From a virus, in the IMG/VR virus record IMGVR_UViG_3300024346_005248, positions 1 through 21,270 of that record: a stretch of 21,270 bases of DNA, one strand, 5' to 3'. The translations under genes and the position numbers were made by a program. Below, one piece after another: positions 1 to 6,895 of the stretch; the first letter of the stretch is position 1; the number at the start of each line of letters is the position of its first letter. Under the pieces are notes generated by a model. That model was not told where the DNA came from. It was given only the letters and a program-made list of their open reading frames with translations, and ran no database searches.

Positions 1-2
1 GG

Positions 3-575
3 TTTAGTCATCTTATGGCTATTGCTCCCAATGCTTCTTCTTCCATTCTCATGGGGAATACTTCTCCTTCTATTGAACCTTATCGTGCCAATGCTTATCG
101 CCAAGACACTCTATCGGGTTCTCACTTGAACAAGAATCGCTATTTAGATAAGGTAGTGAATGATTATGTGGCGACAAACCCTAAAGCAGATGCACAAGAA
201 ATCTGGAGTTCGATTATTGCGAATGATGGTTCGGTTCAGCATCTCGATTGGATGGACGAATGGGCAAAAGATGTTTTCAAAACATCTATGGAAATTGACC
301 AGCGCTGGGTTGTACAACATGCCGCAGACAGGCAAGTATATGTAGATCAAGCGCAGTCACTGAATGTGTTCTTCAGACCAGATAGTCACATTAAGTATAT
401 TCACGCTGTTCACTTCCAAGCATGGAAACAAGGTTTGAAGACTATGTACTACTGCCGTTCTGATAAGATCGCTAAGGCAGACAAAGTCGCTAAGAAAATT
501 GAACGAGAAGTTATCAAAGAGATTAACCTACACGATTTAGCACAAGGGAATGATTGTTTAGCTTGTGAGGGATAA
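3..575 (+). CDS. nrdA: Ribonucleotide reductase class I, large (alpha) subunit, C-terminal part
   Basis: This is the C-terminal 190 residues or so of NrdA, which reduces ribonucleotides to deoxyribonucleotides with NrdB. The frame is open to the window edge: the codons before the first ATG (position 15) encode FSHL, so the gene starts outside the window and that ATG is internal. The motif MAIAPNASSSILMGNTSPS followed by IEP matches the family's MPSETSSQ...GIEP region. KTMYYCRS carries the paired tyrosines used for radical transfer. The tail CLACEG keeps a CxxC pair, as expected for the C-terminal cysteines re-reduced by thioredoxin or glutaredoxin. The stop overlaps the next start as TAATG, which implies translational coupling to the amidotransferase-like gene and nrdB. 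Identity is secure; the missing 5' part cannot be judged. Confidence 0.93.
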   Translation, partial: FSHLMAIAPNASSSILMGNTSPSIEPYRANAYRQDTLSGSHLNKNRYLDKVVNDYVATNPKADAQEIWSSIIANDGSVQHLDWMDEWAKDVFKTSMEIDQRWVVQHAADRQVYVDQAQSLNVFFRPDSHIKYIHAVHFQAWKQGLKTMYYCRSDKIAKADKVAKKIEREVIKEINLHDLAQGNDCLACEG

Positions 576-1222
576 TGAAGCCTACCATAGCGATTTATGT
601 GCAACACCCGTATGCATCGTCACAGTGTGCGAATGCTGTGATGAAGGCACTGGATGGTGAGTTTAGATTTAAATTCTTCACTAAACATGAACAGCTGGAC
701 GGATTCTTTGATGATGTCGATATGATATGTTTTCCTGGAGGGATGGGTGATGCTTCTAAATTTGATTCTATCCATCCCTCCACCATTGCTTCTGTTAAAC
801 AGAAAGTTCAAGCAGGTGTTCCATATCTTGGTATCTGTATGGGTGCTTATTGGGCAGGTTCCAACTATTTTGATATTATTGGCACTACAAATGCAGAACA
901 ATATATCACTAGACCAAACACAGATACTCGCAGACCCCACGCAAAATCATTGGATGTGACTTGGAACGGACATAAAACAAAAATGTTCTTTTACGATGGG
1001 TGCGCATTATTTGGTGGTGAATATGAAACTATTGCTACCTATGCTAATGGAGACGCAATGGCTATAGTAAAGGGAAACATTGGGCTAATTGGTTGTCATC
1101 CAGAAGCAGAAAAAGACTGGTACGATAGTTACAGCTGGATGAAAAAACAATGGAATGGTGGACATCAAAAGCTAATGTTAGCTTTTGTGAACAAAATTAG
1201 AAAAGAAAGTAGAAACGAATGA
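575..1222 (+). CDS. Class I glutamine amidotransferase-like protein (BPL_N-like)
   Basis: A 215-residue protein with the flavodoxin-like fold signature of class I glutamine amidotransferases. PGGMGDA (54-60) precedes a nucleophile elbow YLGICMGAYWAG with Cys88, and GCHPEAEKDW supplies His175 and Glu177, so a Cys-His-Glu triad appears complete. The overall pattern (PGG, GICMGA, HPE) recalls the N-terminal domain of biotin-protein-ligase-like proteins (BPL_N). No partner domain is fused, so the acceptor substrate is unknown. It lies between nrdA and nrdB with overlaps at both ends (TAATG upstream, 4 bases with nrdB), so it should be co-translated with ribonucleotide reductase. A role in nucleotide or DNA-base modification is conceivable but is inference. 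Fold assignment is fairly sure; function is not. Confidence 0.75.
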   Translation: MKPTIAIYVQHPYASSQCANAVMKALDGEFRFKFFTKHEQLDGFFDDVDMICFPGGMGDASKFDSIHPSTIASVKQKVQAGVPYLGICMGAYWAGSNYFDIIGTTNAEQYITRPNTDTRRPHAKSLDVTWNGHKTKMFFYDGCALFGGEYETIATYANGDAMAIVKGNIGLIGCHPEAEKDWYDSYSWMKKQWNGGHQKLMLAFVNKIRKESRNE

Positions 1223-2208
1223 TCAAAAAAGCCAACAACCTGACACATGAACGAACTTATTTTAAGCCGTTCAATTATCCATGGGCTTATGATGCATGGT
1301 TGAAGCATGAGCAGTCTCATTGGCTTCACACTGAAGTGCCTATGGCTGAAGACGTAAAAGACTGGAAGAAGAAGTTAACTCCTGAAGAAAAACAATACCT
1401 AACAAATATCTTCCGATTCTTCACGCAAGGTGATATTGACGTAGCAGGTGGTTATGTTAATAATTACCTTCCACATTTCCCTCAACCTGAAATCAGAATG
1501 ATGCTTCTTGGTTTTGCTGCACGTGAAAGTTTGCACATTGCTGCTTACTCTCACTTGATCGAAACTTTGGGTATGCCTGAGTCGACTTACAATGAGTTCT
1601 TGGAATACCAAGAAATGAGAGACAAGCATGACTATGTCACTGAGTTGTCTTCTCGTAATGGAACGATAGCATCAACTGCTGAACACATTGCTGTGTTCTC
1701 TGCATTCACTGAAGGTATGCAGTTGTTCTCTTCATTCATTATGTTGTTGAACTTTCCTCGTCATGGTCTCATGAAGGGTATGGGGCAGATCGTTACTTGG
1801 TCTATCGTTGATGAAACGATGCATGCTGAGAATATGATTCGCCTTTTCAAAGAGTTTGTCAAAGAGAATCCACAGATCTGGAATGACGAACTCAAAGGAA
1901 AGATATATACAATCGCCGAGAAGATGGTTGAACTTGAAGACAAGTTTATCGATCTATCTTTTGCAGATGCACATATGCGTGATTTAACAGCAGCTGAAGT
2001 TAAACAGTATATTCGTTATATCGCCGATCGTCGCTTGATCTCATTGGGTATGAAAGGTATCTTCAAAGTTAAGAAGAATCCACTACCATGGGTTGAGGAG
2101 ATGATCAATGCGCCAGTACATGGCAACTTCTTCGAGAATCGTGTAACAGATTACGCTAAAGGCGCACTGTCTGGTTCTTGGAATGACGTATGGGGAAAAG
2201 CAGCATGA
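1219..2208 (+). CDS. nrdB: Ribonucleotide reductase class I, small (beta) subunit
   Basis: The 329-residue beta subunit houses the diiron-tyrosyl radical cofactor that starts catalysis in NrdA. Expected ligands are present with family spacing: Asp72 (TQGDIDV), Glu103 and His106 (ARESLHIAAY), Glu165 (TEGMQLF), Glu199 and His202 (DETMHAEN). Tyr110 lies seven residues after Glu103, as the E. coli radical Tyr122 follows Glu115, so this looks like a tyrosyl-radical enzyme and not a tyrosine-less subclass. The C-terminus (SWNDVWGKAA) differs from the E. coli tail, as expected because that tail docks on the cognate NrdA. It overlaps the upstream gene by 4 bases (ATGA) and the following zinc-ribbon gene likewise. 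Activity needs iron, which fits the other iron genes in the window. Confidence 0.96.
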   Translation: MIKKANNLTHERTYFKPFNYPWAYDAWLKHEQSHWLHTEVPMAEDVKDWKKKLTPEEKQYLTNIFRFFTQGDIDVAGGYVNNYLPHFPQPEIRMMLLGFAARESLHIAAYSHLIETLGMPESTYNEFLEYQEMRDKHDYVTELSSRNGTIASTAEHIAVFSAFTEGMQLFSSFIMLLNFPRHGLMKGMGQIVTWSIVDETMHAENMIRLFKEFVKENPQIWNDELKGKIYTIAEKMVELEDKFIDLSFADAHMRDLTAAEVKQYIRYIADRRLISLGMKGIFKVKKNPLPWVEEMINAPVHGNFFENRVTDYAKGALSGSWNDVWGKAA

Positions 2209-2354
2209 TAACAAAACAATTTGAATGTCCTTCATGTGAAGCTGAAGGTAAGATTACAGTAAAGGGTGACGATTTTAAATTTGAAGATATCGTTTACTGT
2301 CCACTCTGTTCTGCAGACATCTATGAGGAAGAGGAACTAGATGAAGAAGAATGA
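2205..2354 (+). CDS. Small zinc-ribbon protein
   Basis: A 49-residue ORF whose ATG overlaps the nrdB stop (ATGA). It encodes two CxxC knuckles 20 residues apart, CPSC (residues 8-11) and CPLC (32-35), the classic spacing of a zinc ribbon, followed by a very acidic tail (EEEELDEEE). The 4-base overlap and the intact cysteine pattern support it as a real gene. Zinc ribbons of this size in phages often bind nucleic acid or RNA polymerase, but nothing here identifies a partner. Its place at the end of the nrd cassette could point to a redox or regulatory role for ribonucleotide reductase; that is speculation. Confidence 0.75.
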   Translation: MITKQFECPSCEAEGKITVKGDDFKFEDIVYCPLCSADIYEEEELDEEE

Positions 2355-2370
2355 GGGTTGGGACGATTAA

Positions 2371-2378
2371 CTAAATAG
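2371..2378 (+). promoter_or_regulatory. T4-type late promoter-like motif (CTAAATAG)
   Basis: CTAAATAG lies in the 30-base gap between the zinc-ribbon gene and the GIY-YIG gene and resembles the phage late -10 element TATAAATA. Using T4 geometry, transcription would begin near 2383, two bases before the ATG at 2385, which has no Shine-Dalgarno sequence. The mRNA would therefore be essentially leaderless. Confidence 0.45.
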
Positions 2379-2384
2379 TCCACT

Positions 2385-2810
2385 ATGTGGACATTTAATA
2401 ATCTAATCATTGAAGAGTTGCCTGAAGACTGCGTTGGCTTTGTTTATTTAATTACGAACAAAGCCAACAGTCGTATGTATATCGGGAAGAAATTAGCTAA
2501 GTTTTCTAAGACGACCTACAAAATGGTCACTCAGAAGAATGGAGTTAAGAAGCGAAAGAAGATCAAGTCGAAGATCGACTCTGATTGGCTGGACTATTAC
2601 GGTTCAAGTATCGAGCTAAATAAAGATGTAGAGTCTCTTGGGAAGGAAAACTTCACCCGAGAGATTTTGTTTTTCTGCAAATCTAAAGCAGAGTGTTCGT
2701 ATATTGAAGCAAGAGAACAATTCACAAGGAGAGTATTGGAATCAGACGACTACTATAATGGACAAATTTCCGTTAGAGTTCATGGTTCTCATATTAAGAA
2801 TAAATTATGA
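2385..2810 (+). CDS. GIY-YIG family putative endonuclease
   Basis: A 141-residue protein with an N-terminal GIY-YIG nuclease signature: GFVYLI (18-23) for the GIY strand and MYIGKK (31-36) for the YIG strand, followed by a basic stretch (KKRKKIKSK) and a C-terminal IEAREQF...DDYYNGQ segment. Short proteins of this layout are common in T4-like phages and are annotated as Seg-like or putative homing endonucleases. No separate DNA-binding domain is visible, so mobility cannot be assumed. No Shine-Dalgarno precedes the ATG and a late-promoter-like box sits 14 bases upstream. It overlaps the start of the next gene by 4 bases. Position next to the nrd genes is typical for phage homing endonucleases, but no intron or split gene is visible here. 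Confidence 0.75.
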   Translation: MWTFNNLIIEELPEDCVGFVYLITNKANSRMYIGKKLAKFSKTTYKMVTQKNGVKKRKKIKSKIDSDWLDYYGSSIELNKDVESLGKENFTREILFFCKSKAECSYIEAREQFTRRVLESDDYYNGQISVRVHGSHIKNKL

Positions 2811-3928
2811 CGTACTTACTATTAGTAGTAGCATTATCACTTTCAGCTGTAGCAGCATGGTATGCCATCGTTGGTTTGATGGCGATCTTTGCTGCAGCTG
2901 CAATTCCTATTGCTGTGATGGGTGGTCTTTTAGAAACATCTAAACTTGTTATTGCTTCTTGGTTATATCGTAACTGGAAAGAAATCCCAAAGCTGATGCG
3001 AGTGTACTTCACATTCTCATTGGTCGTGTTGATGATGTTAACTTCGATGGGTATTTTCGGTTTCTTAAGTAAGGCTCATTTGGATCAAGCTATACCTAGT
3101 GGCGATGTTGCTGCTAAGTTATCTTTAATAGATGAGAAAATAAAAACAGAAAAGGACAACATCAATGCAAGCCGTAAAGAACTTACTCAACTCGATGCTC
3201 AAGTGGATCAAACCATCAGTAGAACAACCGAAGCCAGTGGAGCAGAGCGAGCCATTGCCATCCGTAGAGGACAGCAAAAAGACAGAGCCAGAATCCTTAC
3301 CGAAATCGGTACAGCGCAAGCCAAAGTCGCCAAACTCAACGAAGAGCGTGCCCCAATCGCCAGCGAAGTCCGTAAAGTCGAAGCCGAAGTTGGACCAATC
3401 AAATACATCGCAGCCATCATCTACGAAGACAGCGCCAGCGAAGAAATCCTCGAAAAAGCAGTAAGAATTGTAACAATGATGATTGTTATTGTTTTCGACC
3501 CATTAGCTGTATTAATGTTGATTGCAGCTAACTGGTCATTGAAACATAACAACAAACCAAACTGGACAGAGTACTTCACTAAAAAGAGAGATGAAGAAAT
3601 AGACTTTCCAGAGGCTAAAGAAATAAAAGTTCAAGACGATATTAATATCGAAGATACATCAAAATATGTAGCAGATGTTGGAGAACCACCAACAGAAGAA
3701 GAACTTAACATTGAAGAAGAACCTTCTCCAACGGAGTGGTCTCCACAACTATATCAACGTATTAGACCAAAAGTAGACACAGAGTCAGACAAAGCTAAGT
3801 CTTTCTTAAACAAGGTTAACAATACTATCGGTGTTAAAACCATCGAACAAGAAGTTGAAGAAATTCAAGTCAATGACAAAGGTAAAGTTATTGAATATGA
3901 CTCTGCGGGTAGAAGGGTCACTCCATAA
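2807..3928 (+). CDS. Coiled-coil integral membrane protein (DUF4407-like layout)
   Basis: A 373-residue protein with hydrophobic segments at about 3-22, 22-42, 66-88 and 220-243. A charged coiled-coil-like region (about 102-200) lies between the third and fourth, and the C-terminal 130 residues are acidic and hydrophilic. This layout resembles DUF4407-type membrane proteins, but I cannot confirm membership. It opens a run of membrane and secreted proteins that reaches 8003. Codon use is odd: from about 3158 to 3464 the third position switches from the usual A/T to mostly C (GCC, ATC, GTC), then returns to A/T. That stretch coincides with an open second reading frame (3165-3464), which suggests overprinting. 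Function is unknown; envelope remodelling or a virion-membrane role are possibilities. Confidence 0.7.
   Translation: MTYLLLVVALSLSAVAAWYAIVGLMAIFAAAAIPIAVMGGLLETSKLVIASWLYRNWKEIPKLMRVYFTFSLVVLMMLTSMGIFGFLSKAHLDQAIPSGDVAAKLSLIDEKIKTEKDNINASRKELTQLDAQVDQTISRTTEASGAERAIAIRRGQQKDRARILTEIGTAQAKVAKLNEERAPIASEVRKVEAEVGPIKYIAAIIYEDSASEEILEKAVRIVTMMIVIVFDPLAVLMLIAANWSLKHNNKPNWTEYFTKKRDEEIDFPEAKEIKVQDDINIEDTSKYVADVGEPPTEEELNIEEEPSPTEWSPQLYQRIRPKVDTESDKAKSFLNKVNNTIGVKTIEQEVEEIQVNDKGKVIEYDSAGRRVTP
3165..3464 (+). CDS. Candidate overprinted gene: Pro/Ser/Lys-rich protein inside the coiled-coil gene
   Basis: A 99-residue ORF in the +1 frame of the membrane-protein gene, spanning that protein's residues 120-219, which is the coiled coil just before its last membrane segment. 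An AAAAGGA Shine-Dalgarno-like sequence sits 4 bases before its ATG. The product starts with an amphipathic stretch (NLLNSMLKWI) and then becomes a disordered, basic Pro/Ser/Lys/Thr-rich chain with recurring KS, PK and SP units. The host gene's codons take C at the third position only across this span, which places C at the second position of this frame and so encodes Pro, Ser, Thr and Ala. No signal peptide or lipobox cysteine is present, so it is not a standard Rz1 lipoprotein despite the similar nested layout. The alternative is a chance by-product of unusual codon use. Confidence 0.5.
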   Translation: MQAVKNLLNSMLKWIKPSVEQPKPVEQSEPLPSVEDSKKTEPESLPKSVQRKPKSPNSTKSVPQSPAKSVKSKPKLDQSNTSQPSSTKTAPAKKSSKKQ

Positions 3929-3940
3929 GAGTTGCAGATC

Positions 3941-3948
3941 CTAAATAA
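3941..3948 (+). promoter_or_regulatory. T4-type late promoter-like motif (CTAAATAA)
   Basis: CTAAATAA stands in the 74-base gap before the signal-peptide gene at 4003. T4 geometry predicts a start near 3953 and a 50-base leader ending in a Shine-Dalgarno-like AAAGGTAAG before the ATG. It is the natural late promoter for the two secreted proteins that follow. Confidence 0.5.
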
Positions 3949-4002
3949 AACTGGATTGAGATGTATCTTTGTAATGTAAATTAAATTTAAAAAGGTAAGA
4001 TA

Positions 4003-4476
4003 ATGAGCAAAAAGATCGCATTGGCGGTGCTTTTTGTTATGGCTACATCTACAGCGATGGCAGATCCCATCGTAACTGACTCGACTTCAAGAAGCACGAC
4101 AGACTCTAACTCTACTAGCACTACTACAGTTAAGTCCCCACCCCCAACTGCTGTTGCACCAGCAGTTACCGTTATCAACTCCGATGTTTGCGCAGTAGGT
4201 GTATCAGGCGCAGCACAAACTCAAATCTTAGGTATCAGCTTTGGTTCTACCATGATTGATAAAAACTGCGAACGATTAAAACTTGCTCGTGGTATTTACG
4301 ACATGGGCATGAAAGTTGCTGCAGTTTCCATTATGTGTCAAGATGAACGTGTATTCTCAGCAATGATGAATGCAGGAACTCCTTGCCCAGTTGATGGAAA
4401 AATCGGCGAGAATGCCAAAGAGATTTGGGCAGCAGATCCAAAGCGTCAGCCACAGAAAGTCAAGAGTCAGGACTAA
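4003..4476 (+). CDS. Secreted protein with N-terminal signal peptide, unknown function
   Basis: A 157-residue protein with a clear Sec signal peptide (MSKK, then IALAVLFVMATSTAMA, cleavage likely after AMA at residue 20). A Ser/Thr/Pro-rich linker (about 24-56) leads to a compact C-terminal domain with four cysteines (VCAVGVSG, NCERLKLAR, SIMCQDER, GTPCPVDGKIG). The NCERLKLARGIYDMGMKVAA segment looks like a conserved phage-associated domain whose role I do not know. The cysteines would form disulfides in the periplasm. It has a late-promoter-like box upstream, an AAAGGT ribosome site, and is followed after 3 bases by another signal-peptide gene, so the two are likely co-expressed late. Confidence 0.7.
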   Translation: MSKKIALAVLFVMATSTAMADPIVTDSTSRSTTDSNSTSTTTVKSPPPTAVAPAVTVINSDVCAVGVSGAAQTQILGISFGSTMIDKNCERLKLARGIYDMGMKVAAVSIMCQDERVFSAMMNAGTPCPVDGKIGENAKEIWAADPKRQPQKVKSQD

Positions 4477-4479
4477 CTT

Positions 4480-6117
4480 ATGAAGTTAGTTTCTGTTCTT
4501 GCTGTTGCAATTCTGACAGCAGGTCTTGGCACCTGCTCAGTCAAAGCGCAAACTCCAATGCAATCGCCAAACTTAATTGGTGCTCCATATAGCACTCCAA
4601 CAGGAACAACTGCATATACTGGGACTGGTGGTGGACTTTCTGGTGGTTCAACTCCTGGATATAATTCAACTACTAATACCATATATTTCGGTTATACTCA
4701 ATCGGCTGCAGCCTACACTTATGCGTTTAATGAAGCGTTGAGAAACAGTGGTATGACAATCCTTGGATATAACTACTCATGGAGTTATTTAAATCAAGGA
4801 CAAGCATCTGGTAATCTTACAGCTGCTGTAAATTTTGCTGGTACTAATGGAACTTCATTACATACAAAAAACTGGATACTTGGAACAACAACTGACTGGA
4901 CTAGTGTTAGTGGAACAGAAACATTTCCTAATAACGGAATGGCAGTAGCAAGTATTGCTAATTTCTCTTTAAGTTTTTCTGGTAAAGATTCTCGTTTTTG
5001 GGCAGGTTATTATGGACCACAAGTTAAAGATCCATCTTTATCTTTAAACTATACATTCGACCAATGTTCATCAAATCCACTATCAAGTCCAACATGTCCA
5101 GGTTATGCTGCAGCATATTTGACTCAACAATGTACTGCCAATCCACTGTATAATACTAGCTGTCCAGGTTATGCTGCAGCGTATCAAATCCAACAGTGCA
5201 CAATTAATCCGATATCTGATCCTAGTTGTCCAGGATACGCAACTGCTTATTTAAATTATCAGTGTTCTGTTAATCCTCTTTACAGCACTACATGTCCTGG
5301 ATACGCACAAGCGTACTTAGATGATCAATGTATCAAAGATTCTCTATTCAGTAAAGACTGTAAAGGATATGCTACTGCTTATGCTATAAAGTATTTGGTT
5401 CCAGGGATTGATTCAACAGTAGTAAATCAATCCCTATCAAATACTGCTGCAACAAAAGCAAACGATCCAGCCACTACAAAGGTAGCAGTCAACACTGTTA
5501 CAACAACTATTAATACCGATGGTTCAGTTTCTACAGGTGCTTCAGTCACTGGTGATACCAACGTAGATAAAGCAATTACTTCCAAAGCATCAACAACTAA
5601 TGTTACACCAACAGCAGTTCAGTTAGCACCACCTCCTCCACCACCTCAACAACAAATGGCGCAGGGTGAGCCAAGAGGTGGTAATAAACAAGAGGATAAA
5701 AAAGATGATGCTCCGAAAGGCACTGGAGGCAGTTCTCCGCCATCGAATATTAATACTGCTCAAGCGCCATCTGATAAACCAGCAGCGCCAACTGTTAGAC
5801 AAGCAATCCAAGAACGAAGAGAAGCAGCTGCCAAAGCCGAAGCAGTAGAAAAAGGTAAGAACCTTGCTGGTGAAATGGGCAAGGCATCAGACTTAGAAGC
5901 GCAAAAAGCAGTTCAGAATGTAGTTATCCAAGCAATGGGTTTTACTCCTGGATTTGATGTATATAGCAGACAGATGATAGTTCAACAACAGTTCTATCCA
6001 TCGGTATCAGTGTATAACAATCAAAAAAATATTGATAATCGTTACACAGCAAGAATGTTTGGTGGTACTGATAGACTCCATAATGAGATGGTGGAGAAAC
6101 AATATGAAGGTAGATAA
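4480..6117 (+). CDS. Large secreted protein with five 22-residue cysteine repeats
   Basis: A 545-residue exported protein. The N-terminus (MKLVSVLAVAILTAGLGTCSVKA) is a Sec signal peptide, with cleavage likely after VKA; the Cys at 19 is in a poor lipobox context (LGTC). A Gly/Thr/Ser-rich region to about 190 follows. Residues 194-303 hold five tandem 22-residue repeats with the pattern QC-x3-NPL-x4-CPGYA-x-AY, two cysteines each. Then come a Thr/Ala-rich stretch, a run of prolines (LAPPPPPPQQQ), a charged helical segment, and a well-formed C-terminal domain (MGFTPGFDVYSRQMI ... YNNQKNIDNRY) typical of a conserved module. Its stop overlaps the next start (TAATG). It could be a virion-associated adhesin or a periplasmic factor; the family role is unknown to me. 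Confidence 0.7.
   Translation: MKLVSVLAVAILTAGLGTCSVKAQTPMQSPNLIGAPYSTPTGTTAYTGTGGGLSGGSTPGYNSTTNTIYFGYTQSAAAYTYAFNEALRNSGMTILGYNYSWSYLNQGQASGNLTAAVNFAGTNGTSLHTKNWILGTTTDWTSVSGTETFPNNGMAVASIANFSLSFSGKDSRFWAGYYGPQVKDPSLSLNYTFDQCSSNPLSSPTCPGYAAAYLTQQCTANPLYNTSCPGYAAAYQIQQCTINPISDPSCPGYATAYLNYQCSVNPLYSTTCPGYAQAYLDDQCIKDSLFSKDCKGYATAYAIKYLVPGIDSTVVNQSLSNTAATKANDPATTKVAVNTVTTTINTDGSVSTGASVTGDTNVDKAITSKASTTNVTPTAVQLAPPPPPPQQQMAQGEPRGGNKQEDKKDDAPKGTGGSSPPSNINTAQAPSDKPAAPTVRQAIQERREAAAKAEAVEKGKNLAGEMGKASDLEAQKAVQNVVIQAMGFTPGFDVYSRQMIVQQQFYPSVSVYNNQKNIDNRYTARMFGGTDRLHNEMVEKQYEGR
5059..5388 (+). repeat. Five tandem 66-base protein-coding repeats
   Basis: Each unit encodes 22 residues of the form QC-x3-NPL-x4-CPGYA-x-AY. 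Units 1-4 are close at protein level; unit 5 has diverged (NPL to DSL, CPGYA to CKGYA). Synonymous differences between units are many, so the array is old and kept by selection on the protein, not a recent DNA duplication. Confidence 0.85.
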
Positions 6118-6893
6118 TGGATCCATTAACATTATTTGCTCTTGCTAATGGTGCAGTATCAGCTGTAAAGGCTGGATGTAAACTATACAAAGACATTAAA
6201 GGTGCAGCTGGAGATGTAAGAGAAGTTCTTAAAGATCTTGATGAACAGTTTCATAAATTACACCCAGCCGAAAAACCTGCAACTGTTGAACAGAGAAATG
6301 CTTTTATAAAAGAAAAGAATCGTGTTATCGATTTAAATAAAAAACAAGGCGAAACTGCTGGCATCTATACTGAAATTGGTGAACACCTCGGAACATACTA
6401 TGATAATTATCATAAGTGTATGACAATCTTTGAGGAAGAAGAAAGAAAAAGTAAAAGTGAGATTTACACAGGTAGTTCTAGTTTAGGTAAGCGAGCATTA
6501 CAAAGAGTTTTAATGAGAAAGCAATTAGAGCAAATGGGCACTGAATTGCGTGAAATTATGGTATATCAAAGTCCACCAGAACTTGGTGCACTACATACTG
6601 AAGTTGAAGAGATGATGGAGATTATGGGCAAGCAGCAAAAAGGTCTTATCCTAAAACAAATGAAACAACATGAGATTGATGAAAGAAAAAGAAAACAAAA
6701 ATCACATCAACTCCATGTCAATATGCTGATTGGTATTGGCGCATTGATAGTCTGTTGTAGTGTTGGTTTAACAATATCATATGTTGTAGAAGATAGGATT
6801 AAAAAGTATCCACAGTATGGTGATGGGTGGATACCAAAAAGTGAATTGCAAAGACAAAAAGAATCCCAGAAACAAACTTACGTAGGAAGATAA
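6117..6893 (+). CDS. Coiled-coil protein with one C-terminal membrane segment
   Basis: A 258-residue protein that starts with a short hydrophobic helix (MDPLTLFALANGAVSAVKAG), continues as a highly charged, largely helical region (about 30-195), and has one strong membrane segment at about 203-224 (NMLIGIGALIVCCSVGLTI). A short polar tail ends in TYVGR. It has no signal peptide, so most of the chain should lie on one side of the inner membrane. The start overlaps the stop of the repeat protein (TAATG) and the next gene begins 2 bases after its stop. I do not recognise a named family. The context is a run of membrane proteins, which suggests a shared envelope complex (inference). Confidence 0.6.
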   Translation: MDPLTLFALANGAVSAVKAGCKLYKDIKGAAGDVREVLKDLDEQFHKLHPAEKPATVEQRNAFIKEKNRVIDLNKKQGETAGIYTEIGEHLGTYYDNYHKCMTIFEEEERKSKSEIYTGSSSLGKRALQRVLMRKQLEQMGTELREIMVYQSPPELGALHTEVEEMMEIMGKQQKGLILKQMKQHEIDERKRKQKSHQLHVNMLIGIGALIVCCSVGLTISYVVEDRIKKYPQYGDGWIPKSELQRQKESQKQTYVGR

Positions 6894-6895
6894 AA

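Noticed and set aside
620-940. Minus-strand ORF of 106 residues opposite the amidotransferase gene
   Set aside because: It is fully covered by a gene with intact catalytic motifs, and the product has no sensible domain.
2616-2623. CTAAATAA inside the GIY-YIG gene (also CTAAATAA at 8652 and CTAAATAC at 13249)
   Set aside because: These matches lie inside coding sequence with no start at a fitting distance, or are made by Leu/Lys/stop codons; a few such matches are expected by chance in AT-rich DNA.
3125-3420. Minus-strand ORFs opposite the coiled-coil region
   Set aside because: They are open only because of the skewed codon composition; no ribosome sites, and products look like composition artefacts.
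2807-3928. Rz/Rz1 spanin pair for the nested genes
   Set aside because: The outer protein has four membrane segments, not one, and the nested product has no signal peptide or lipobox cysteine.
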